In this document: positions 23,913 to 33,801 of the stretch, one piece after another | How positions within the stretch are numbered: position 1 is the stretch's first letter | Layout: each line of letters opens with the position of its first letter | Source of the DNA: Rhizomucor pusillus | Taxonomy: Eukaryota; Mucoromycota; Mucoromycetes; Mucorales; Lichtheimiaceae | NCBI GenBank assembly: GCA_900175165.2 | Contig: FWWN02000169.1 | Span: 62,001-126,000, forward strand | Reading direction: 5' to 3' | Length of the DNA: 64,000 nt | Position numbers and translations under genes: made by a program | Notes under the pieces: generated by a model | Told to the model about the DNA's origin: nothing | Databases searched by the model: none | The model's input: only the letters and a program-made list of their open reading frames with translations

Positions 23913-24445
23913 ATTGTCTTTTCTGATTACATACCGTGTTTTGCGTCTCTCTGTCGTTTTTCTTGTCTTGTCTTCCTGTCTCTGTTGCTGTATGTGCATC
24001 TGAGCGAGTGAGCGTTTGCGTGGCAATGATGAGAGATCGTCGCTTTTTCTTTCTCCTTTTGTTGTTCCCTTCTCCCTTTTGTTGTCCTGTTTGCCGTCTT
24101 CTTGCTCTTTATCCTTCTTCTTTCTCGCTCCCCTTTCTCGGCTCTATCTCCTCGCTACTAGGAAAAGGGGTTGAGGTACGTATGTATCATGTCTCTGCGT
24201 TTCTACGCATGTGTGTGTATTCTAGTTCCTGTCAATCGATACCCTAGCTTCGGCTTCCTTTTCTTTTTTTCTCTCTTAATCCTGTTACTTGTCCCAATTC
24301 TAGAGTAAAAAAAGCTTGCTAAAGCAAACAACAAATGTATGAAAAAAAATCGTATGTTGGAGATGAATGGGTAAAGATGAAGCCATATATAGCTGTCAAA
24401 AGGTCAAGAAAACATAGTGACAACCTCTTTCTCCTTGTTTATTCC
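23913..24445. other. Pyrimidine-rich region upstream of the basic protein gene
   Basis: Long T/C-rich tracts (about 23935-24140 and 24250-24300) typical of a long fungal 5' leader. A candidate 5' untranslated intron donor (gtacgt) lies near 24176. I could not find a convincing first coding exon. Confidence 0.35.
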
Positions 24446-24971
24446 CATGTAGGTAGTTCATCATACAAATCTCAGGAAAAAGACGTCGAGGTTTTTTGCC
24501 AAGCCAAAGAAAGTCAAGAGCCTGGGAAGAATATTTACAGGTGGCAAAGAAGCCGACAACGATAATGATGAACAGCTACAGCATCGTCAGCAAATATTTA
24601 TGCCAAACATTGCCAGCGATGCCATCCCTAATATCAACACTGGTGGAGGAGGAGGAGGAAGAAGAAGAAGAGATCATCCTCAATTTGGATTTTCGGCAAC
24701 AGCAACCGTCCTGCAGTACCCGCCCAAGCCTTTGCGATACTCGGCAGATGTCAGCCCACCATCCGATGATATTCTCCCAAGCTCCCCCCAAACGCCCACT
24801 TCGCCGCTCAAGGCAAGGCAATCATGTAATCTAAAAATGCCCTCGATCGACGATGAAATCAGAGATTCCACTCGTCTGTTATCAGAGTCGTCTGAAAGGC
24901 GCTCCTCTGCACCTGCTGTTGCTCCTCGCCGATCAAAGAGCCGTGTCTTTTCTTTTCTTTGGAGTAAATAG
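24446..24971 (+). CDS. Basic, low-complexity hypothetical protein
   Basis: An open frame entered after a likely acceptor (cccatgtag) near 24453 runs to TAG at 24969-24971. It encodes a Lys/Arg-rich segment (RKKTSRFFAKPKKVKSLGRIF), a Gly run followed by an Arg run, a Pro/Ser-rich middle with SPPSDD and SPQTPTSP (possible proline-directed phosphosites) and a basic end, RRSKSRVFSFLWSK. The first in-frame ATG inside it is 24600; the true first exon is unresolved. I do not recognise a family. Bias and composition suggest a real disordered protein. Confidence 0.45.
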
Positions 24972-25049
24972 TAGCAGCTTGTTTTTTTTTTTTTTTCATT
25001 CGTAAAAAAGGAACATATACATATATATTTACATACAAACATCATATAA

Positions 25050-27830
25050 CTATGCACTTTCGTAATCCAACTGTCCCCAAACTTTATACAATCTTTCACT
25101 TAGCGGGTTGGTCCACCGCCGCCTGGTAATACCATCCCTTGTCGCGTTTTGAGCTAGTTTCTTGCCCTCTGCTTCATCAGCGGCAGAAAATGCACGTAAG
25201 AGAGATACTGGCGTCGGGTATATTCTTGCTAGAGCCAATGCCTTCTCGGCGCTCACACCTCGTATTGTCATTAGCATACGCAGGTACACGTCATGCAGCG
25301 TCACAGTCTCTGTTTTGCTATTCAGCCGGTTGTAAAGAGGATAGGATATAAAATGGTGCTTGTCCAGTCTCTTCTTGAGCTCCTCATAATTTTGACGAGA
25401 TACACTGTGTTCCGGTATCCGATGCAGTGTTACGCCCTAGATCCGGAATGCATGTGTCACGATTCTGCATGCATGTTTACATCTTGACATTTGTACCGTA
25501 CCTCATACATCTTTTTCACCATTCGGTTCAATGTAACAAGATAATCCACTGTCTCATCAATCGACGCTGTGCGTTTCAGAAAGAAGCCATCCACAATTTG
25601 GGTCGAGGACATGGCTGTCTGAATCGCCTGGGCGCCAAACTGCACAGCTGCTTCTTTGTTGTACTCCTCGACTATGTAAATGACTTTGTTTGCTGCCGAT
25701 CGATGCAATCGATACTGAATTCGAGGCATAGTTGTTAGCTGTAAGGAAAATAAACCAAAACTTACAACTATACCTTTTGTTCATGAAAGCGACCGTCCTT
25801 GATACTCGAGACAAGGTCGTCCATTCGTTTACGTTCAATTATAATATCCAAGAACAACTCATCTCCTGGGCTCTTGCTGCCCCGCTTCCGAGCCACCCAG
25901 ATAACATCACCTAGTTCAAGGGCTCGTTTGACAATCGGAACCCCCTTCTGCGTCAGTTGCTCCTGAAAATAATCTCGTTGACTCTTCATCTTGATCTCTC
26001 TGTTATCCAGAACCAGCACGATCTCGTATGATCCAGGGGGGAAAGAAATGACTTCTTTTGGATCTTGCGATAGCGATCCTGTTTGCACTTGGGAGAAGGA
26101 TGAGCTTGGCGTCTCCTGTTCCTCCATATGAGTAATACTTGGCCAAAAGTCGTCCTCAGCATCTTCCTTTTCATACAGAGGCAAAACGGGTTCTGGCGGC
26201 AGCCCCGGACAGATTGCATCTGCATCAAACTCTGAAATGTATCCCGTCATATATCCATTGCTTTCCTCCTTGATCCGTCGTAATTCAAGCGCTTTTGGAT
26301 GTGTTCTCTGCCAGCTCGAAAATCGGATATGGTACATCAATCCGTTTGTGCTAGCTTCAATACCAATGTAGGTTGAGATATTGCTTAATATCAGTATAGC
26401 AATGCTTTGATTTACCATCAATATCTGTCAATGCTTGGGACGCATGCCTTGTTGGATTGCCACGCAGATCGAGATAGGTATATTCAAAAGCTGAGGAATC
26501 ATCTGCCTAGAGTAGTATGCAACGTATGAGCAAATACGAAAGAATTGCGACGACCTTCCATTACTGACTTGAATGGTTTCGGCAGGTTCATGTGATGGTG
26601 ATATTGGAAGCGGCAAGTTTGCTAGGGTGGAAGAAAATGGGCTGACATCTGAAGGAGGAGGATAAGGAGGTGGAGAATCCAATATAATTATATTGTCTAC
26701 ATCATCGTCGTTGTCGCCATAGTTAGCATTATGTGTTTGGGATGCACGAGGCTGCGAATCGCCTGGTTGGGTTGATAAAAGGATGTCATTGTCGAGAGAT
26801 GATTGAGACACGCTCAACATTGCTGTATCGACATTTGTTGTAGACTGGAATTGAGATGTTTTCGAGCTGGATGCGATAGGTGTGGAGACTTTTTCGCCTT
26901 GTTGAGTATTGTCAAGTTTGTACTTTTCCGGATTCAGTACATATAAACTCAAGTCAATTTCCTCTTCACTTTCGTCTTCATCCTCCTCTGCTTCCTCAAT
27001 CAGTTGTGACAATGATGACGGTGGAGCTTGGCTATGAGAACCACCGTTCTGATTCGCGTTCCTTAAATGTGATGCCATCTCTGCACCGCTCTCTGTCAGC
27101 ATATACTTGGCAGGATTGCCGTGTTTCCAAACGTATCCTTTGTCCAACAAGATTTTTATACTATTCCACGCTGTGTAGCTTTTCCCGGGTTCTGGCATAT
27201 CGAACGACGCGTTGCAGTAATTCTGTGCGACACGTATAATTTCTTCCTTTGTTGCATACTGTTGATTAAATTCGTCGCGTTGCTGTGACAATGCTATCAA
27301 AATGGCATATGATCCACTTCGATATCGAGGCACATATGTCCGTGGCGTTCGTCGTTGTCGCTTCGTTGAAGTTGATTCTCCAGCGGTAGAAGCACCCTCA
27401 TCACCTATCCGTTTCGATCCAGCTTCGGCTCCTGCCAAATTACGTTGATAAAGTTAAAAAGAAAAAAAAAAGGCTATTAAAAAGTAGTCTACCTGAGCCC
27501 CGCGTTGGCAAAGGCAGGCCATTCTCCCGACAGTACTTTTCCATACATTTCTCGAGCCTGGCCACCATACCATCACCGATGCCCTGCAACATTTTGGCTT
27601 CGGAAGGATGGTTGAACGGAATTGGGCATTTAGAGATTGAATCGTATGCCTTTATACATGTGTTTGCTCAGCGCGAAATCCGTGGCGTCAACTGATGTGC
27701 TTTACACGTTACATACTTTTCTGTAGGTATAATACGCTTTGGATTGGTGGCCTTTTGCTTGTTCCATCCATTCGCCAATCCAGTCTCGCAAAAGTGGATT
27801 GGCGCATCGATCCTTGGTTTGACGCGGCAT
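25050..27830 (-). CDS. MUS81: Structure-specific endonuclease MUS81
   Basis: Catalytic subunit of the Mus81-Eme1 nuclease that cuts replication-fork and recombination intermediates in the nucleus. It starts at 27830 (MPRQTKDRCANPLLRDWIGEW). The N-terminal helix-hairpin-helix continues over short exons (27830-27717, 27649-27493), then a winged-helix region (SGSYAILIALSQQ...YATKEEII), an acidic linker and the ERCC4 nuclease domain with LVLDNREIK, the metal-binding ERKRMDDL motif and KDGRFHEQK. The tandem HhH at the C-terminus (TIRGVSAEKALALARIYPTP) closes the protein. Boundaries after HEQK (resuming YRLHRSAANKVIYIVEE), MYE (GVTLHRIPEHS) and ETIQ (ADDSSAFEY) were set by family wording. The partner EME1 is not in this window. 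Confidence 0.94.
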
Positions 27831-27927
27831 GAGGATCGATCGAGGGGAGGAGGAGAACGAAAATTGAGAGCGAGAGGGATTTTATGCCGAACTTTACTTT
27901 GGCGCCTTTTTCTTCCGTCTGCTTTTA
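27831..27927. promoter_or_regulatory. Very short bidirectional promoter, MUS81 / WDR45B-like
   Basis: Only 97 bases lie between the two divergent start codons, one of the tightest head-to-head pairs in the window. No TATA box is obvious. Confidence 0.5.
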
Positions 27928-29416
27928 ATGAACCTTACTCGTTCTTCCACTCATCCACAAGACGCTCCAGGTCTTTTATATGCTGGTTTCAACCAAGATT
28001 ACGGATGCTTTGCCATTGGCCTCGACAGCGGATTCCGCATATATAACACTGATCCTTTAATTGAGCAGGCACGCAATGGTACGACAGCAACTTGCCATTG
28101 GTCTTTCAAGCTTGCGTATGGAGTCTAACATGTACTATAGAGTCGCAGGAAGGCGGTGTCACTATAGTTGAAATGCTATATCGCACCAATTATTTAGCCT
28201 TGATCGGCGGTGGCAGGAATCCTAGATATCCACCGAATAAGGTTATAATATACGACAGCATTAAAGGCAAAGCCGTATTGGAACTCGAGTACAAAAGCGA
28301 GGTAAAAAATGTCAAACTACGAAGAGACAGGTAAGGTAAATAAAACTGGCATAAGGCGGCAAACTCACTAATGATCCGGCTTCCTATTTAGATTGACGGT
28401 TGTTCTGGCCAACAAGGTCTTTGTTTATCATTTCAGCGTACAACCTCGGTTACTGCATACATTTGAAACATGTGATAACGAGAAAGGTACATATGACTTG
28501 ATTCAGTTTGGGTATCCATGTAATAATTCAATGGAAAATATTAACGAAACTGGCAAAGGTCTGGCGGCTGTATCTGCCGCAGCCAACCATGCTATGCTTA
28601 TAATACCCGGAAGAAGGAAGGGGCACTTGCAGATCGTAGATCTAGATTCACTGGGATATTATTGGTCTGCTCTTCCACAGCGATTTTCTTCAGATGGAGA
28701 TACAAAAGACAAGACGATAACATCAGCAGCCAAAGCAACTCCTACGGCAAACGTCAGTATCATTGCGGCGCATTCTGGAAATCTTTCATGTATAGCACTC
28801 AACGAAGATGGAACAAAGTGTGCCACTGCCAGCGATAAAGGTACATTGATCCGTGTCTTCAACACAGCGACAGGCACGCTGTTGAATGAGTTGAGGCGCG
28901 GAGTAGATAGAGCCGAGATTTACTCGCTTGCATTCAACAACGAATCCACGCGGCTGTGCGTGTCATCCGACAAGGGAACCATACATATATTCAACTTGGA
29001 CCCATCCGTGGTTACCATGGTCGACCGTCGGCCTCGAGGTCCTACATACGGCGAAGTCGTTGTATACCCACAAACGTCTGTAAAGCGGCATGGATTAACG
29101 AACAGTGGAAACCGCGGTAGCAGCTTGAGTTTCATGAAAGACTTACTACCGAAATATTTCAGCAGCGAATGGAGCTTTGCTCATGCCAAAATACTGACGG
29201 AAAGTAAATGCATCGCTGCATTCGGCGAGCAGAAAAACAGCGTCGTAGGTATGTATCTATCTATCTTTGTTTGGAACTATCGCACGAGCTGCCAACTCAA
29301 TGCCACGAATAGCCATTTGCGCGGATGGAAGCTGTTACAAGTTTGTATTTGACCCGCGAAAAGGCGGCGAATGCAGCCGCGAATCCTTTGAAAGATTTTT
29401 AAAGGACGATCCATAG
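27928..29416 (+). CDS. PROPPIN, WDR45B/WIPI3-like phosphoinositide-binding protein
   Basis: Seven-bladed propeller that binds PI3P and PI(3,5)P2 in autophagy. Exons 27928-28078, 28141-28330, 28392-28486, 28559-29248 and 29313-29416 encode 409 residues. Hallmarks: [75 protein letters not shown] and the LRRG motif ([17 protein letters not shown]) that holds the two lipid sites. [12 protein letters not shown] and [13 protein letters not shown] follow. This wording is closer to WDR45B/WIPI3 and Hsv2 than to Atg18. An extra Ser/Thr/Lys-rich loop (about 35 residues, near 28665-28760) and a long blade-6 loop before LPKYF are larger than in the human protein. The third intron (28487-28558) is 72 bases and stop-free. 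Confidence 0.92.
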
Positions 29417-29599
29417 TAATATACTACCTTTTACCGATATGTTCTAAGTTAATATACCCCGAGATGCAGGCGAACTGACCGCCTTACATCGGTGTCCATT
29501 TGGCTCAAAGCTGTTACACATGATATCTAAAGTACAAAGCAAAGTACTGTTTCCATTAACTAATTTATTGGCACCGTGATCAGTAAAGTTCTCTCAATT

Positions 29600-30240
29600 C
29601 TCAAAGAGCATGCACGAAAGCTTCGACCTCGCTGAGATATAACCTATGGCGCCCCTCGGCATTGCTCGTCAGGAGTGATTTATCATCCAGGAACTTGTGG
29701 TCCTTCACCATGGACCAGAATTGAGTGATCGGGCCGAGCTCAGGTTAACAAGGAGACAAGTGAAACATATCGATACTCACAAGGTATCGATAAACTTCCT
29801 GTAGTCGCTCAATAATGCAGCGCCTTGGCAGTATGGTAAAAGAAATAGCATCCCCAGGTAGTTGCAAGCTGTAACATCATAGCAACCAAAAGGCAGACAT
29901 AATCTGCATCACCACAGACACACTGCTATGGCACTGGCGGGAAGCAAGTTGCGCTTTCTGTTGCGCAAATTGAGAAATAGACGATTCAGGCACAGTCGAA
30001 GATTTGGGTCTTCACGGTTTCCCCAGCATGTCTCAGCAACCCGAACGCGTCGTTTGCTACTATAAGCCCATACCAGCCTACACCATGTTTCCCAGTGTTC
30101 AACCCAAGCCAGGATCGCAAACCTCTTGGCAGGTTTTTTTTATCGAGGATTATCCCTAAAAGTACGCCGTCTCCTGGCTGAAGAAGTTGAAGACAGGCAA
30201 TCTAGAGAACGACTGGAACTTGGGGCTCATCATTATTAGT
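29600..30240 (-). mobile_element. Heavily decayed DDE transposase remnant, copy 3
   Basis: On the minus strand, 29760-29626 reads a broken frame with PELGPITQFWSMVKDHKFLDDKSLL, which resembles the ELNPIEQFWSVVK end of Tc1/mariner transposases, including the final acidic position. Upstream pieces are interrupted by stops in every frame. No terminal repeats were found. Confidence 0.45.
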
Positions 30241-31389
30241 GTATTTGAAGCACCATAGAACGACGCTATTAAGTACTTACGTAGGGATCCTAGATTTTCC
30301 CGCCATCAGGCCTGCAAACGCGACCTCGAGTTACAGGTTATGCAATTTGCAGGTCTATGCAGGAAAGCTGTAGGAAATTTTTAGAGGCATGTTAACTGGT
30401 ACCCCAAACGATTTCAAGTAGAAGATTTTCATACAACTGATTCTGGAAGAAGAATTAGCCGCACCGTCAAAGAGTTGCAACCAGCTCGTGATGCCAAGAG
30501 AACATCAGCTTCAATAACACTAGCATATGCATCATTGTCAACGAAGCTCCTTAACTCAAAAGTGCAACTTGAACTACATTTACGAGTATCCGCGGTATTG
30601 GACACGGAATACTGTGTCTCAATAGCTTGTTGCTTGCAACGTTTACATTATACTCTATCTCGAATATACTCTACATGTGAGGTCACAGAATTCCTTGATG
30701 CGACGGCAGATCATATAAGCGAAAGGTAAAGGGCAAGGGGCTTCGCCTCGCACTTGGATTTGTTTCGTGTTCATTCGCGAAGATCCGGGTAACCAGATGG
30801 CGGGCGCGCTTGACGCATTCTGATAGGGTTTCGATGCTTCGGGAACCTGACACAGGGGCACCCAAGACAGCTTAGCACTCGCAGACCCAAAAAGGGAACG
30901 ACGCGATAAGTCCTGATGAGCAGAAGGCGCGTGGAAAAAAAAGTAAATAAATGTCGTCACAGCGAATCTTTATTGCAACTGCGGAGGAAAGAAACTGATC
31001 CAAAGAAGCATGTACCTGTATTTCCTTGGTAATAATTCTAGACCATTCTATGCAAACAGACCTTTCTTCTCTTAAATAGACATACGGTGGATGGAGAAGG
31101 ATGGCTGGTTTCCTGTGCTGACTTTAAATCGCCGGCAGCAGCAGAAGAGGAAAGGGAAATCGGGGACCTCTTTCCTTGTGAACCCAAGAAACCCGTCATC
31201 CTTGCCAGTTCGAAACGAGAGAGCGTCGGGAAACTGAAATTTGTTGCTGACATTGGCGAATCGGACTCTGCATTTTCTTGCCCCACACATTCAGAGAGTG
31301 GCATCCGATCAGCTCAAATTGCATTTCCGTATCGGAGCAACTTCAAGAACCACACTTCCTCTTCTTACCCTTCTACAACAACAAAAAAC
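30241..31389. other. Intergenic region upstream of the SET gene
   Basis: Short unrelated open frames up to about 31080. From 31087 an ATG-led frame runs without a stop for 101 codons straight into the SET gene start at 31390; it may be a long leader or an N-terminal extension. Confidence 0.4.
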
Positions 31390-32018
31390 ATGACCGTGAC
31401 TTTCCAAGAAACTAAGCCTTCCCACCCTGGACTTTTCCGTATTGTACACGATGGAACTCCTGAGCAGTTCCGCAGCAAACTCGTCGCCGAACGAGACTTT
31501 GCCAAGGGCTCAGTGATTGCTGATTTGGCCGGTTTAACGCCTGGTCCCAAACGATACTCGTCTGTCCAAGTTTCACCTACTGAGCACGTAGAGCTCAACA
31601 GCGACCTGCTGTACATGAACCATTCTTGTGATCCCTCTGCCCTGATGGATGTTGATCGACGCGCTGTTGTAGCCGCAAAAGATATCAAGGCCGGCGACGA
31701 GCTTACCTTTTTCTACCCTTCCACTGAATGGGATATGGGCAAGTGTTCATTAATTACCTGCTCAAGTCGAATGGAGCGCATCATCTAATAGTTTCCTTTA
31801 TACAGCTCAACCCTTCTCATGTTGGTGTGGATCCTCTCAGGTATGTACCTCCATTGATATTTTATTTTATTTTATTTTTTTGCTCATCTTCAGTGTTATT
31901 GTTACTCCAGTGCATTAAAACAGTCCAAGGTGCACGTCATTTGCCCACTGAAACCCTGAACAAGTTTGTTCTTAGCAAACATATCAAGGATCTCATCGCA
32001 GAGCGCGATCAAGCATAG
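31390..32018 (+). CDS. Small SET-domain protein with post-SET cysteines
   Basis: Exons 31390-31738, 31806-31840 and 31911-32018 encode 163 residues, a minimal SET fold. NSDLLYMNHSCDPSA is the SET cofactor/pseudoknot motif, KDIKAGDELTFFY the second half with the catalytic Tyr, and SCWCGSSQC the zinc-binding post-SET cysteines. The first intron starts with GCAAGT (31739); only this junction joins WDM to AQPFSCWCG. The protein is probably a lysine methyltransferase but the substrate is unknown, and no pre-SET or DNA-binding domain is present. The reading frame is open 101 codons upstream (from ATG 31087), so a longer form is possible. I favour 31390 because family-like sequence starts soon after it. 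Confidence 0.75.
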
Positions 32019-32073
32019 ATTTAGTTTATTCGTACACACGAAGGTAAAAAATCTTGTACAATATTTATTTATG

Positions 32074-33420
32074 TTAAATCTTGGCCCTGGCAATGGCCTC
32101 CTCCAAATCTGCTTTGCCTATTTCTTGGACCTTGGTTCCCAAATTCATGAGTTCTTGAGCAGATTCCTCGTTGATACATGAAGCTGCAAAATGTGAGATA
32201 GCAACAGTGTTAGCGTACCAAATCACATTTTTATATTTCGAGTCCAAAGTAACATACGCCGTGCTTGGTAGCGATCTGCTTCTTCGATACCGTCTGCAAG
32301 ACAAAGTAATGTAGCGCCTACTAGGGTTTCATCTGAAATACAACGCAGGAATGCTTCCACCACCGTTGCCATCGAAGTCTTTGAGAATTTTTCTATCAAC
32401 GATGCAAATGGACTGGCCTTGGCAAAGTTGAGGATATCGGTTTCTTAACAACTGTGGATGAGCAAACAAATTCATCTAGCATTGTACAAATACTTACGCA
32501 TGAAATATGGGCACACCGCGTTGACCCTGACGCCGCAGAGTTCAGGCAAGTTATCCAAAGATCTTGTCCATCCGACAACAGCGTGTTTGCTGGCATTGTA
32601 AGCGTTCATGCCGCTACCCCGCGCTCATTGTTAGCTTATCTAATCATCTCATTATGTGTAACAAATATCACCCAAGGCCCTACTGCTTACTAAAAGGTAG
32701 TGAATCCTGCAATGGAGGCGGTGTTGACAATGACGCCGCCACCGCGTTTGGCCAGGTGCAGCAGCGCAAGTTTTGTGCCTTGAAAAATCATGCTATGTTT
32801 AGATACAAGGTCATGTATCTCCATTGATCAAAAATTCACTTACCTTTAACGACGCCGCCGAGGTTAACGTTGAAAATTTGCATGTCTGCCTCATCTGTTG
32901 TAAGACGTCATTGTTGAGAAATGATGCATACCCTATGCGCATCTGACTACAGGTCGTTACCGTCCATAGGGGTCAAGGGTCCACTTGCACCTTCGGCTGT
33001 GCCAGCGTTAAGAATAGCAATCTAAATATATGCTATCAGTATTCTCTAGTCAGGACCCTATAAATATGTACTCGTGCAACATTTACATCCACGCCTCCAA
33101 ACTCTTTGCTCGCCAAGCCAAAAGTGCAAGCAAATCTTTATATTTTGTTACGTCCGTCCGAATGAATACTGCCACCTTTTGCGAAGCCCTAAGCATACAG
33201 TGATCCAAGAATTATGGACTGCCATATTCATCAATTTGATGCGATGGGCATACTTTTGGTTAAGTTGATCGATAAACTCTTGTCCTTCTTTTGCAAGCAA
33301 ATCGCCCACAGCAACCTTGGCTCCGCGCTGGACGAGAGCTTCAGCAACAGCCTTGCCGATACCCCTAGCACCTCCTGTAACAACAGCTACTCGTCCGTTC
33401 AAGTCTTGAAAATTGGTCAT
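32074..33420 (-). CDS. Short-chain dehydrogenase/reductase (copy A), with a frameshift
   Basis: Classical SDR with a Rossmann fold: cofactor motif VVTGGARGIGKAVAEAL, LNAGT after strand 4, GGVIVNTASIAGF with the catalytic Ser region, and YNASKHAVVGW (Tyr and Lys). Exons match those of the paralogue at 51036-52440. In the second exon (from 33188) the reading frame breaks at about 33119-33124: RTDVTKYKDLLAL is followed in another frame by GLASKEFGGVD, where copy B reads IALFKFAESEFGGVD without a break. One missing T in a TTTT run would explain it. Everything downstream is open, so this is a recent mutation or an assembly error. The substrate is unknown. Confidence 0.75.
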
Positions 33421-33801
33421 AATATAAACGAGTTCAAAAGACGTGAAATGCAGATTCTGCATGGTTCAACCACTTTCTACACGCACCTGACTTTCAATCA
33501 AATGTCTGACAAGCTTAAACTCTGTAGCAAAGCCCACTACAACCCCTTTTGATACCCAAGCAGCCTCTAACTGAAAGTAGTGCGATGCACAACTTTTTTT
33601 CCATCAATACCAGTCCTATAGTACCTATTATTCCATGTGTAATTTTATATATACATTTCAAGCTGCTCAGAAATCCTTTCACACAGTATCCCGAAAAAGG
33701 AAAATTGAGATGACTTAACGGTATGCGCATACCCCAACTGTAGATTTTGTAAATGCGTAATTTTTTATGTGCAAAAAAAAAGCGAAGAAAAGAAAAAGAA
33801 T
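33421..33801. other. Intergenic region between dehydrogenase A start and the HECT ligase 3' end
   Basis: Must hold the promoter of dehydrogenase A and the 3' untranslated region of the HECT gene. An A-rich run lies near 33773-33800. I see no coding signal. Confidence 0.4.
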
